Shown: one piece after another, positions 24,761 to 33,494 of the stretch
Numbering within the stretch: the stretch's first letter is position 1
How the letters are laid out: every line of letters begins with the position of its first letter
Source of the DNA: Bacillota bacterium
GTDB taxonomy: Bacteria > Bacillota > Clostridia > Lachnospirales > Lachnospiraceae
Assembly: GCA_023409535.1 (NCBI GenBank)
Contig: JAEYGZ010000027.1
Coordinates: forward strand, 124,001-188,000
DNA: 64,000 nt
Direction: 5' to 3'
Notes under the pieces: generated by a model
The model's database searches: none
Seen by the model: the letters and a program-made list of their open reading frames with translations, nothing else
What the model was told of the DNA's origin: nothing
Translations under genes and position numbers: made by a program

Positions 24761-27034
24761 TTGTTGAAGGAAATATTGAATAACCCATCCCACATATTAA
24801 AAACATACTTCGGCTATGACAGCTTCCGTGAAGGTCAGGAAACATTGGTGCAAAGCATACTGTCAGGAACGGATACCCTGGGGGTTATGCCCACAGGTGC
24901 AGGCAAATCCATCTGTTATCAGGTCCCGGCACTTATTCTGGGAGGCGTCACAATTATCATCTCACCCCTCATTTCCCTGATGAAAGATCAGGTTGCGGCG
25001 CTCAATCAGGCAGGGGTACATGCGGCGTATATTAACAGTTCACTATCTGTCAGGCAGATTAGTCTTGCCCTGCAGTATGCGAAGCAGGGGAAATATCAGA
25101 TAATCTATGTGGCGCCGGAGCGGCTGGAGACAGAAGAATTCCTTGATTTCGCCTACCATGCGGACATTAAGATGGTAACGGTGGATGAAGCCCACTGTAT
25201 CTCCCAATGGGGACAGGATTTCAGACCAAGCTACCTGAAGATCGTCCGCTTCATCCAGCAGCTGCCGGCACGGCCGGTAATCAGTGCGTTCACAGCGACG
25301 GCCACAAAGGAAGTCATTGAGGATATCAGTTGTGTCCTCCGGCTGGAGCACCCCAAGGTGGTAGTTACCGGATACGATAGAAAGAATCTGTACTTTGAGG
25401 TACGAATCCCGAAGAATAAGGATGCCGAGGTTATTGACTACATAGAGAGCCATAGTACACAATGCGGAATTATATACTGCGCGACCCGTAATAATGTGGA
25501 TGAATTGCAGGAACTTCTTATGGGGCGTGGAATTTCTGCAGCAAAATACCATGCCGGTATGAGCGATACCCAGCGAGATGAGAACCAGGAGGATTTTATC
25601 TATGACAGAAAATTGGTAATGGTGGCTACCAATGCCTTTGGAATGGGAATCGATAAGTCAAATGTGAGGTATGTCATTCATTATAATATGCCCAAGAACA
25701 TGGAGGGATATTATCAGGAGGCAGGACGAGCCGGCCGCGACGGGGAAGCGGCAGAGTGTATCCTGCTCTATGGCGCCAGGGATGTGCGGATTAATCAGTT
25801 CCTGATTGAGAATAGTCATGATAATGATGAGATGAGCGATATTCAGAGGGATATGATCCGGGAGCGGGAGGAAGAGCGTCTGAAGGTCATGACCTATTAT
25901 TGCTTTACCAGGGATTGCCTGAGAGAGTACATACTGCGCTATTTTGGAGAATTCGGAAATAGCTGCTGTGATAACTGTTCAAACTGTCTGACAGAATTCG
26001 ATGAGCAGGACGTGACAGAGGTTAGCAGGGATATTATCGGCTGTATCAGGGAATGTGGCCAGCGCTTCGGCCTGAATGTGATTATCTCAACCTTGCAGGG
26101 AAGGAAGGCTGCGAAGCTCACGGCCAACAATATGGTCAATAACAGTCTATATGGTAAGAGATCCAACTATAGTGAGGCATTTCTGAAGCACGTGATGAAT
26201 AAGCTGATGATTGACGGACACCTCTATGTGACCAATGATAAATATGCAATCGTAAAGGTGGACCGTTCGGCGGAGGCCATCCTGTCCGGAAATACCAAGA
26301 TCATCATGAAGCTTTCCAGGGAAACTGTACCGGATAAGAAGCCGGAGACAAGTAAAGTCAAACGTAAATCTGAGATACTTACTTCAAGAGGACTGGATTT
26401 ATTTGATGCTTTGCGGCAGGTACGGATCCGGCTGGCGAAGGAAGAAGGGATGCCGCCCTATATTATCTTCTCTGACAAGACGCTGACGGATATGTGTGTA
26501 AGATTACCCATGAATAAGAGTGAAATGCTGATGGTGACCGGAGTTGGCGAGCATAAATTTGAAAAGTACGGACAACCCTTTATTGATACTGTTCATGCGT
26601 TTACCCATGGAACGAAAGAGCTTCTAAGCTATGAGCCGGTTCAAGAAGTGGTGCCGCCCAAAGGAAGTGTATCGGTACGGCCAAGGAAGACGGAATTCTA
26701 TCTGACAGATGAGATACGTCAGAACATAAAACCGCTGGGAACGGTAACCATCAGCCAATTTGCCGAACACCTGAACGAGCTTCGCCAGGAGCAGACAATG
26801 AAACGTCTTGCAGTTACACACCTGACAAATAAGCTTAGAGAAGCAGGCTGCCTGGAGGAGAGATTTAATCCTCTCATTGGACGCAATACAACGGTCCCGA
26901 CGGATAAGGGACTGCAGCAAGGCTTATCCGTTGAGAAGCGGATCAGCGAGAAGGGCAATGAATATGAGGTGGTAATGTATAATGAAGAGGCACAAAGCTT
27001 CTTGTTATTACTTCTTTCGTTAAACGATAAGTAA
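24761..27034 (+). CDS. recQ: ATP-dependent DNA helicase RecQ
   Basis: 3'-5' helicase for recombination and fork repair, 757 aa, longer than the E. coli enzyme (609). Helicase motifs: MPTGAGKSICYQVPA (Walker A), VDEAHCISQWGQDFRP (motif II plus the RecQ aromatic loop), FTATATKEV (III), AFGMGIDKSNVRYV (V) and YQEAGRAGRDG (VI). A four-cysteine zinc site follows (CLREY, then CCDNCSNC), then a winged helix and an HRDC-like domain around residues 535-610. The last 120 residues are an additional domain with a helix-turn-helix look, seen in several Firmicutes RecQ. The start is TTG 24761 with AGGAG 6 nt upstream. Confidence 0.96.
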   Translation: MLKEILNNPSHILKTYFGYDSFREGQETLVQSILSGTDTLGVMPTGAGKSICYQVPALILGGVTIIISPLISLMKDQVAALNQAGVHAAYINSSLSVRQISLALQYAKQGKYQIIYVAPERLETEEFLDFAYHADIKMVTVDEAHCISQWGQDFRPSYLKIVRFIQQLPARPVISAFTATATKEVIEDISCVLRLEHPKVVVTGYDRKNLYFEVRIPKNKDAEVIDYIESHSTQCGIIYCATRNNVDELQELLMGRGISAAKYHAGMSDTQRDENQEDFIYDRKLVMVATNAFGMGIDKSNVRYVIHYNMPKNMEGYYQEAGRAGRDGEAAECILLYGARDVRINQFLIENSHDNDEMSDIQRDMIREREEERLKVMTYYCFTRDCLREYILRYFGEFGNSCCDNCSNCLTEFDEQDVTEVSRDIIGCIRECGQRFGLNVIISTLQGRKAAKLTANNMVNNSLYGKRSNYSEAFLKHVMNKLMIDGHLYVTNDKYAIVKVDRSAEAILSGNTKIIMKLSRETVPDKKPETSKVKRKSEILTSRGLDLFDALRQVRIRLAKEEGMPPYIIFSDKTLTDMCVRLPMNKSEMLMVTGVGEHKFEKYGQPFIDTVHAFTHGTKELLSYEPVQEVVPPKGSVSVRPRKTEFYLTDEIRQNIKPLGTVTISQFAEHLNELRQEQTMKRLAVTHLTNKLREAGCLEERFNPLIGRNTTVPTDKGLQQGLSVEKRISEKGNEYEVVMYNEEAQSFLLLLLSLNDK

Positions 27035-27050
27035 AGTGAAATAAAAACCG

Positions 27051-27110
27051 AAGAGGCTGTTTCAGAATTGCTCCCAGTGAATGGGAAATAATTTTGAAAC
27101 AGCCTCTTTT
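27051..27110 (+). terminator. Intrinsic terminator of recQ
   Basis: 14-bp stem AAGAGGCTGTTTCA / TGAAACAGCCTCTTT enclosing a smaller TCCCA / TGGGA hairpin, followed by TTTT, 16 nt after the recQ stop. Confidence 0.9.
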
Positions 27111-27202
27111 TAAATGCGGCCTTCAGCCGGTATCGTGAGCTGAAATGTGGCGGGATCTATGTTCTGAATGGAGTTATCCTGCATGAGTTATAGTTTGAGT
27201 TG

Positions 27203-27249
27203 AGTCTACAAAATATCAACTTCGTATTTTGGTATTTTGATGTTATTAT
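27203..27249 (+). promoter_or_regulatory. Regulon box copy 1 plus -10 box, upstream of the GRE activase gene
   Basis: AGTCTACAAAATATCAACTT at 27203-27222, then exactly 21 bp, then TATTAT at 27244-27249. The box overlaps the expected -35 position, as for a class II activator. In this copy the inverted arms CAAAATA and TATTTTG flank the centre (27209-27215 and 27225-27231). See copies at 33425, 33695 and 35813. Confidence 0.75.
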
Positions 27250-27328
27250 ACCACGTAGTAGTACGGCAGAATTATATCCGGCTATCACTATTTGTGCCGC
27301 CCGCGGCAGCGGCGGAATGGAGCTTGAA

Positions 27329-28231
27329 ATGAAAGGAATTATTACTGACATTCAAAGGTTTTCTCTCAATGACGGACCGGGCATTAGAACAACTGTGTTT
27401 TTCAAAGGCTGCAATATGGCTTGTTTATGGTGTCATAACCCGGAAACAATCAGCAGCAAATCTGAAATTATTTATTACAGTAACAATTGCATTAACTGCT
27501 TCAAATGTTTGGAGCTATGCCCCACGAAAGCGCTTAAGCAAATTGAAAACAATCTTATATTCGTAAGAGAACGATGCAATAACTGCGGCGAGTGTGCCAA
27601 AATATGCTTTCCAGGTGCACTTGTATTGTCAGGAAAAGAAATGGAACTGGGCGAGGTAATGGATGAGGTAATGCAGGATACCCTGTATTACCAGAATTCG
27701 GGTGGAGGAATTACTCTTTCGGGCGGAGAGGTTTTCCTGCAGCCGGAGTTTGCATACCGGATTTTGGAAAAGTGTAAAGAAAATGATATTCATACCGCAA
27801 TTGAAACCAATCTGTATGCTCCCTGGGAAAAGATCAGTAAATTACTTGAGGTTACAGACCTGGTGATGTTTGATATCAAGATGATAAACAGCAAAGAGCA
27901 TGAAAAATGGACGGGAGCAGACAATGAAAGAATTCTGGAAAATATAAAACTGCTTTCGGCTGCAAATATTTCTATGATAGCCAGAACACCGGTAATTCCC
28001 GGTGTTAACGACACGCCTGAAAGGATAGGACAAATTGCTGCCTTTATTTCTGAATTAAAAGGTAATCTGCTTTATTACGAGCTTTTAAATTTCAATCCTC
28101 TGGGTGAATTCAAATATAAGGGATTGGACAGGAAAAATAATTTTGCTGAGGAAAGGCCTCTTTCCGAGAAAAAAATCGGTGAACTGGCGGATACAGCCGG
28201 AAGATATGGGGTTAGCGTTAAAATTGGATAA
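27329..28231 (+). CDS. Glycyl radical enzyme activating enzyme (radical SAM)
   Basis: Installs the glycyl radical on the enzyme encoded just downstream. 300 aa. Radical-SAM motif CNMACLWC (C-x3-C-x2-C) after the conserved FSLNDGPGIRTTVFFKGC. An insert carries two ferredoxin-type clusters (CINCFKCLELCP and CNNCGECAKICFPGAL), the form found in activases of dehydratase/lyase-type glycyl radical enzymes rather than PflA of pyruvate formate-lyase. GGITLSGGE is the glycine-rich SAM motif. Start ATG 27329 has GGAG at a good distance; the frame extends far upstream without a site. It stands 24 nt ahead of the glycyl radical enzyme gene and is driven by regulon box copy 1. Confidence 0.94.
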   Translation: MKGIITDIQRFSLNDGPGIRTTVFFKGCNMACLWCHNPETISSKSEIIYYSNNCINCFKCLELCPTKALKQIENNLIFVRERCNNCGECAKICFPGALVLSGKEMELGEVMDEVMQDTLYYQNSGGGITLSGGEVFLQPEFAYRILEKCKENDIHTAIETNLYAPWEKISKLLEVTDLVMFDIKMINSKEHEKWTGADNERILENIKLLSAANISMIARTPVIPGVNDTPERIGQIAAFISELKGNLLYYELLNFNPLGEFKYKGLDRKNNFAEERPLSEKKIGELADTAGRYGVSVKIG

Positions 28232-28255
28232 CACATTTGAGAGGATGTGAGAGGT

Positions 28256-28738
28256 ATGATAAATAATAAGCTTCCATCAAAAAAGCAATGCTATGAGGAA
28301 AGAATCAGGATACTCAGACAAAGAAAGCTGGAGCAGACGAAACAGAAGGTCGAAGCAGAGGGCGGGCTTAACGAAGACGATTATGGAAGGGTCGTTCCCC
28401 CCTCTGATTTTAAGTGGCAAATAATACCGAACCATGAGAATGGATCGTTTTATGGATATGAAGGTTGGTCGGAGAATTTCTATGACCTTATGAGTAAGCA
28501 TCCTGTCTATATTGATCCGGCTGATGCATTTTCCGGTAAATGGATGTACTTTCTGTCCAGAATGAAGGGCCCTTCCTGGAATCCTGATTATGATTATTCG
28601 TTCCTGCAGCCTGAACTGGAAAAGTATAATATTATTCCGGGGATTGGCTTTGACGCACATTTTGCACCTGATTATAAGATAGGGCTTGAATTGGGCTGGG
28701 GAGGCCTGAAAGATAAGCTGAAAGCTATAAAAAGATAA
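28256..28738 (+). CDS. Glycyl radical enzyme, N-terminal part (separated by a frameshift)
   Basis: Encodes the first 160 residues of a glycyl radical enzyme of the PFL/dehydratase family. The segment GIGFDAHFAPDYKIGLELGWGGL corresponds to the family's conserved gH-x-x-P-(D/N)-Y-x-x-x-L-x-x-G strand and helix. The frame stops at 28736-28738 directly after an A5 run (28729-28733). Reading continues in the -1 frame without interruption into the C-terminal part (K-K-I-N-G-S-D-S-K-A-F-Y-E, the usual NGSD-x-x-x-FYEA element). The original protein was therefore one chain of about 728 aa. ATG 28256 is the preferred start. Either a real mutation, a programmed shift or a base-call error in the homopolymer. 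Confidence 0.8.
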   Translation: MINNKLPSKKQCYEERIRILRQRKLEQTKQKVEAEGGLNEDDYGRVVPPSDFKWQIIPNHENGSFYGYEGWSENFYDLMSKHPVYIDPADAFSGKWMYFLSRMKGPSWNPDYDYSFLQPELEKYNIIPGIGFDAHFAPDYKIGLELGWGGLKDKLKAIKR

Positions 28739-28797
28739 ACGGCAGCGACAGTAAAGCATTTTATGAGGCAGAAGAAAAGACCGTCGAAGCAATACAG

Positions 28798-30435
28798 TTG
28801 TGGATAAAACGTACGATCGATATCATAGATGTTATGGAAAGGGAGGAAAAAGATCCGGCACTGCAAAAGAATTTGGCAGAAATGAAACAGGTCAACTGCT
28901 TTCTAATCGAAAATCCTCCCCGAACCTTGCGTGAGTCTTGCCAGTGGTTGTGCTGGTTTAATATGGTGTCACGTACCTATAACAGGGACGGAGCCGGCGG
29001 ACAGTTGGATGAATTATTAAGGCCGTATTATGAAAAAGATAAAAAAAGCGGCTTCATCGACGATGAAGATGCGAAATTCTATCTTGCCTGCCTGCTTCTA
29101 AATGATACCCATTATTACCAGCTCGGCGGACCGGATGAAAACGGCAGGGATATGACCAGCCCTATTTCATTTTTAATTCTGGAAGCAGCAAATAGGATTA
29201 ACACCTCCTGCAACCTGACCATTCGCGTACACGAAGGCTTGAACCGGGAGTTTTTCCTTAAGTCCGTAGATTACCTGTTTACCAATAAAAACGGGTGGCC
29301 AAGATATTCCGGGGATAAAGCACTTGTGGAGGGATTTGTAAAAAGCGGATTTTCAAAGGAGCTGGCACGCAAAAGAATTGCAGTGGGATGTAACTGGATG
29401 TCATTGCCAGGACTAGAGTATACCCTGAATGATCTGGTTAAGATTAATGTTGCTAAAGTATTTGAATTAGCTATAATTGAAATGATGGAAAATAATACGA
29501 TACAGCCGGGCGTGGAAAGGCTTTGGGACATTTTTGTGAAGCACTTGGAATTAGCTGTAAATGTCACTGCAAAGGCGATGGAGTTTCATTTGAAATATCA
29601 GGTCTATAATGAACCTGAACTGGTATTGAACTTACTCAGCCACGGACCGGTTGAAAAAGGCCTTGATGTTTCAAACGGCGGCGCAAGGTATTACAACCTT
29701 GCGATAGATGGCGCCGGAATCGCTGTGGTGGCAGATTCCTTTGCGGCAGTGGAACAGAGGATTGAAAAGGAAAAGCTGATAACCTGGAAGAAATTGTATG
29801 AGAATTTAAAAAACAATTATAATGGAACTGAGGGTGAATATATCAGAAAGATGTTAAGCAGCATTCACAGCTATGGCTATGGCAATTCTATGGCAGATCA
29901 ATGGGGAATGAGAATTTCTGAGGTATTTACGGAATTTGTCCGAGGACAGAACAGGATATATCCAGATTATAATTTTATGCCCGGATGGTTTTCCTGGGCG
30001 AATACCATTGATTTTGGAAAGGCTGTGGGAGCAACGCCGAACGGAAGAAAATCGGGTGAGGCAATTAACCATGGAGCAAATCCGATGCCGGGCTTCAGAA
30101 AAGACGGTGCCATAACTGCCATGGCGAATACGATTGCAAGTATTCAACCGGGTTATGGGAATACGGCGCCGGTTCAACTGGAACTTGACCCCGGGCTTGT
30201 AAAAGACGAAGAATCCGTTAAGAAAATAGCTGATTTCATAAGAACTATTTTCGATAAAGGAGCTACGCTTCTCAATATCAATATCATAGATGAGAAGAAA
30301 GTGCTGGAAGCTCATAAAGATCCCTCAAAGTACCCCGATCTGGTGGTACGTGTAACCGGATTTACGGCATATTTTTCAATGCTTTCACCAGAGTTTCGTC
30401 AGCTGGTTGTTGATAGAATAATTGCAAAAAAGTAA
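28798..30435 (+). CDS. Glycyl radical enzyme, C-terminal catalytic part (frameshifted gene)
   Basis: Carries the catalytic core. The open frame actually begins at about 28735; the TTG-start 28798 is only a formal start. The active-site Cys lies in IAVGCNWMSLPG and the glycyl loop is RVTGFTAYFSML (Gly of RVxG(Y/F)xAxF) close to the C-terminus. In the dehydratase and C-S/C-N lyase members (glycerol, hydroxyproline, choline, isethionate) the Cys is followed at +2 by a catalytic Glu (GCxE); here it is Trp. That argues for a different reaction, so I assign none. Neighbours are the activase upstream and an alpha/beta hydrolase 27 nt downstream, under a two-component-regulated promoter. Confidence 0.85.
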   Translation: MWIKRTIDIIDVMEREEKDPALQKNLAEMKQVNCFLIENPPRTLRESCQWLCWFNMVSRTYNRDGAGGQLDELLRPYYEKDKKSGFIDDEDAKFYLACLLLNDTHYYQLGGPDENGRDMTSPISFLILEAANRINTSCNLTIRVHEGLNREFFLKSVDYLFTNKNGWPRYSGDKALVEGFVKSGFSKELARKRIAVGCNWMSLPGLEYTLNDLVKINVAKVFELAIIEMMENNTIQPGVERLWDIFVKHLELAVNVTAKAMEFHLKYQVYNEPELVLNLLSHGPVEKGLDVSNGGARYYNLAIDGAGIAVVADSFAAVEQRIEKEKLITWKKLYENLKNNYNGTEGEYIRKMLSSIHSYGYGNSMADQWGMRISEVFTEFVRGQNRIYPDYNFMPGWFSWANTIDFGKAVGATPNGRKSGEAINHGANPMPGFRKDGAITAMANTIASIQPGYGNTAPVQLELDPGLVKDEESVKKIADFIRTIFDKGATLLNINIIDEKKVLEAHKDPSKYPDLVVRVTGFTAYFSMLSPEFRQLVVDRIIAKK

Positions 30436-30462
30436 GAAGAATCAAAGAAATGGAGAAATTTT

Positions 30463-31125
30463 ATGGGACAAGCATCATGCGCTTTTCAAAGTGAAATAAC
30501 GAAAACAGTGAAATTTGATTATTTGATCTACCGTCCGGACGGGTATGAAAGGGAAGATGACACAAAATGGCCTTTGTTATTGTACTTACATGGTGCCGGA
30601 GAACGGGGAAATAATATTGAACTTTTAAAAAGAAATGGAATGCCGAAGGTACTGGAGGATAAAACTGATTTTCCGTTTGTGGTTGCTTCACCCCAGTGCC
30701 CGGAGAATTCCTGGTGGATATTGCAGCTTCAAGATTTGAAGGTGTTTATCGATAATATCACAGAACAATACAGGATTGATAAAACACGTATCTATCTGAC
30801 AGGACTAAGTATGGGAGGATATGGAACCTGGCATCTGGCCATGGCATACCCGGATAAATTTGCTGCAGTCGCTCCGATCTGCGGCGGAGGTATGAGCTGG
30901 AATGCCGGGGTACTAAAAGATTTGCCGGTATGGGCATTTCATGGCGCAAGGGATGCCATAGTTCCATTGATAGAAAGTGAAAACATGGTCAGTGCGCTTA
31001 AAAAGTGCGGAGGGGATGTAAATTACACTGTCTATCCTGAAGCGGAGCATGATTCCTGGACAGAAACCTATAATAATCCGAAGCTTTATGAATGGTTTGC
31101 TTCCCATAGGAAAGGCAGCAGATAG
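30463..31125 (+). CDS. Alpha/beta hydrolase, PHB-depolymerase/esterase-like
   Basis: 220 aa. Nucleophile elbow GLSMGGYGT (Ser), acid Asp in GARDAIVP and His in AEHDSW form a complete catalytic triad; LYLHGAGERGNN provides the oxyanion hole. This architecture is common among carbohydrate esterases (acetyl-, feruloyl-type, CE1-like) and related phospholipase/carboxylesterases. No signal peptide, so cytoplasmic. ATG 30463 has TGGAG upstream. It is the last gene of the activase-GRE unit and is convergent with the two-component genes, with a small GAGGA/TCCTC hairpin (31126-31141) between them. It probably removes an acyl group from the imported saccharide; inference from neighbours. Confidence 0.85.
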   Translation: MGQASCAFQSEITKTVKFDYLIYRPDGYEREDDTKWPLLLYLHGAGERGNNIELLKRNGMPKVLEDKTDFPFVVASPQCPENSWWILQLQDLKVFIDNITEQYRIDKTRIYLTGLSMGGYGTWHLAMAYPDKFAAVAPICGGGMSWNAGVLKDLPVWAFHGARDAIVPLIESENMVSALKKCGGDVNYTVYPEAEHDSWTETYNNPKLYEWFASHRKGSR

Positions 31126-31141
31126 GAGGACAATTATCCTC

Positions 31142-31825
31142 TTAGTTATTGGTACTATTATCTAAATATTCAAACACATGTAAATTGGCCAGTTCCTGTA
31201 CTAAGCTTCGCATGCTGCTAAACCCAAATTTTTTTAATACCCTGGATGCAAGGGTACGAATAGTACTTACGTCTACAAACCGGTTCTCTGCGATCTGATT
31301 ATAGGATTCTCCATAGTAGGAGGATTTTAAAACTTCAAACTCACTGGTAGAAAGCTTTGTTAACATATTAATCATGTACACCAGAGAATTATTCTGCTTT
31401 TGAATTTCATTTCCCTTACGGATGATTTTTTGTGCGATTTCCGGCCGGAGCATGGAATTGTTATCATAAACGGCACGGAGGGCTTTCAGTATTTCATTGT
31501 TTGAATGGGTCTTTTTCACAAAGTCATCCGCGCCGTTTACAAAGGCAGAAAAGACATAGTCATCATCATCATAGTTCGTCAGCATGATAATTTTTATGGC
31601 AGGCAGAATTTCTTTCAGTTTAGGAATCAGATCAATCCCGGCTGTCGGAGTCTCCATCTGGATATCCAACAGTAAGACATCCGGTCTTTTTTCCCGTACC
31701 ACTTCTAAGCAAGCCGCCCCGTCGTTGGCGGACCCTACTAAATTTAAATCTTCTTCCTTTTCAAAGGCCCATTCAAAGCTTTTGCATAAATAATCCGCGT
31801 CATCGCAAATTGCCCAATTTATCAT
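31142..31825 (-). CDS. Response regulator with LuxR-type DNA-binding domain
   Basis: 227 aa. Receiver domain with phospho-acceptor Asp in DVLLLDIQME and conserved Thr/Lys positions (MLTNYDD, VKKTHSN). The C-terminal helix-turn-helix (about residues 155-215, LSTSEFEVLKSSYYGESYNQIAEN) is NarL/LuxR-like, but the recognition region VSTIRTLASRVLKKFG departs from standard GerE motifs. Its gene overlaps the histidine kinase by 4 nt (ATGA). It is the best candidate to bind the repeated box found before the activase, the six-hairpin glycosidase and the ABC transporter genes. Confidence 0.92.
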   Translation of the reverse strand: MINWAICDDADYLCKSFEWAFEKEEDLNLVGSANDGAACLEVVREKRPDVLLLDIQMETPTAGIDLIPKLKEILPAIKIIMLTNYDDDDYVFSAFVNGADDFVKKTHSNNEILKALRAVYDNNSMLRPEIAQKIIRKGNEIQKQNNSLVYMINMLTKLSTSEFEVLKSSYYGESYNQIAENRFVDVSTIRTLASRVLKKFGFSSMRSLVQELANLHVFEYLDNSTNN

Positions 31826-33327
31826 ATCCGTTTCCTCCTGTCATTTTTTTTGTAACGAGGCAGAACAACCTGAAAGGAAGTATACTGATCTACCTCGCTC
31901 TTTACCGTGATACTGCCGTGATGCTGTTTGATCACGGTTTGTACATAGCTTAGACCGACACCAAAGCTGTTGCTGGCTGATTTGGTAGAATAAAAGGATT
32001 TAAAAATATTTTTAATCTGGCTTTTTTCAATACCGCAGCCGTTATCTCTTATTTCTATAGAAAAGATATCAGCTTCAGAAATGATTTTTACCGTAATTGT
32101 AGGTGCAGCTTCCTCTTTAAATTTTAATGCGTATTCGGCATTGGTTAATAAATTAATAAATACTTCCTGCAAATGATTATAGTCTCCGTAAGTCTCAAGC
32201 TTTTCAGAAGCCTTTGTATCATACGCTCTTATTATTGTTATTTTATCCGAAAGGAAGGAGCTACGGATGGCTGTTTCAATGCAGTCAATAATATCGATCC
32301 GGCTGTATTTTAAATTAATATTTTTTAACATTTCTATCGTATGGGTAATATTTTTTAGATTAGCAGCAGCAATCTGGTTTAGCTGGGCTGTGCAGGACAT
32401 GGCTTTTTCCGTATTATTGGACAGAATATATTCATTGGTCAGATCAGTCAGCCTTTCTACCCCCAGAAAGGCATTTTTGTAAGTATGGAGAATCATTTTC
32501 ACATTTTGATTCATCTGCTGGGTATTGCGTACCATTTCTCTGCGGGAAACAAACCCCCATGCCAGAAAAGGTTTGAATATGATTGTCAGTATAAAGACAG
32601 CAAGTACAATGAACACGATGCTGTAGGGAAAGAACATGTTTTTATTGATGGCAGCTAACGAATCTATGGGAAACTTTAATAAATCCACATGATGGAACAG
32701 GACTGCTTTAAAGGAACCCAGGAAAAAGGTGGCATATACAAAACAATCTAAAAGTAACAGGCAGATAAAAAAAACGACGCTGTCACTTCGCCTGATGCGT
32801 ATTCTGGTCTTAAAAAAACTGATTACAAGCAGAACTAAGGGCAATCCGGAATATAAGAAGAATAAGCCGATACCGGCATACCGGTTAAAAGTGATAAACC
32901 GTCCCACCGCAGCACTGCTTTCCGGTGAATAGTAATCAAAATATAAATTCCAGGTAACCGCTGGGTCATTTACGATAACAAAATACAGGATAGGCAGACA
33001 TAACAGCAGCAAAGTGACAAACCCCAGCTTCTTAAACAAATAAACAAAAATTAATGCGGAAAACATAAATAAAGCAACACATATATTCTGGAGTCTTGAG
33101 ACATCGGAAACAGTCGGTCTTAATCCATTGATTATCTGATACAGTTTAAAATCCTGGAGGGATGAAAATTTGTAACTTGTTAATTTATAAATATAAACCG
33201 TTGTCACCATCATTAATAGGGAGATGGAAATAATATGAAGCAGTATAACATACTTAAATTTATTTTTCGTATTAAAAAATAAATAGAGGACAGCGATGAA
33301 AAGGATAAAGCATGCAGAAACAAGCAT
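31822..33327 (-). CDS. Membrane sensor histidine kinase
   Basis: 501 aa. The N-terminal half has about seven to eight hydrophobic helices with short loops and no large extracellular domain, an intramembrane-sensing-like or 7TM layout. The second half has a dimerisation region with a candidate phospho-acceptor His in MILHTYKNAF, then the ATPase with N box (FINLLTNAEYAL), G1 (IRDNGCGI) and G2 (SNSFGVGLSYVQ). The start is ATG 33327 with AAGGAGG 9 nt upstream rather than TTG 33348, which lies before that site. It probably reports on a saccharide or a cell-surface state to its partner regulator. Confidence 0.92.
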   Translation of the reverse strand: MLVSACFILFIAVLYLFFNTKNKFKYVILLHIISISLLMMVTTVYIYKLTSYKFSSLQDFKLYQIINGLRPTVSDVSRLQNICVALFMFSALIFVYLFKKLGFVTLLLLCLPILYFVIVNDPAVTWNLYFDYYSPESSAAVGRFITFNRYAGIGLFFLYSGLPLVLLVISFFKTRIRIRRSDSVVFFICLLLLDCFVYATFFLGSFKAVLFHHVDLLKFPIDSLAAINKNMFFPYSIVFIVLAVFILTIIFKPFLAWGFVSRREMVRNTQQMNQNVKMILHTYKNAFLGVERLTDLTNEYILSNNTEKAMSCTAQLNQIAAANLKNITHTIEMLKNINLKYSRIDIIDCIETAIRSSFLSDKITIIRAYDTKASEKLETYGDYNHLQEVFINLLTNAEYALKFKEEAAPTITVKIISEADIFSIEIRDNGCGIEKSQIKNIFKSFYSTKSASNSFGVGLSYVQTVIKQHHGSITVKSEVDQYTSFQVVLPRYKKNDRRKRI

Positions 33328-33372
33328 AAGGTCTGTCCTCCTTTCCAAAATGTTTTGATTGCTATCTATTAT

Positions 33373-33400
33373 AGTATAGCAAAATACTTTTATATATCAA
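33373..33400 (-). promoter_or_regulatory. Sigma-A promoter of the two-component operon
   Basis: On the minus strand TTGATA (33400-33395), 16-bp spacer, TATACT (33378-33373), 46 nt upstream of the kinase start codon. Confidence 0.6.
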
Positions 33401-33424
33401 GGGATAGCGGACGAAACCGGACAT

Positions 33425-33463
33425 AGTCCACAAAATATCAACTTTTTGTACTGACATTATGAT
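33425..33463 (+). promoter_or_regulatory. Regulon box copy 2, divergent from the two-component promoter
   Basis: AGTCCACAAAATATCAACTT at 33425-33444. Unlike the other copies there is no -10 box 21 bp on; the nearest is TATGAT at 33458-33463 (13-bp gap). It lies 25 bp upstream of the minus-strand -35 box, so it could control the two-component genes or drive a plus-strand RNA through the stem-loops that follow. Confidence 0.55.
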
Positions 33464-33494
33464 TTGGGTAACATAAGTCAGATAGGCGTGAGAT

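Noticed and set aside
28256..30435. Glycyl radical enzyme as two genuine subunits.
   Set aside because: The C-terminal frame is open upstream of its formal start and joins the N-terminal frame at an A5 run to restore a family motif; the second part has no ribosome binding site at 28798.
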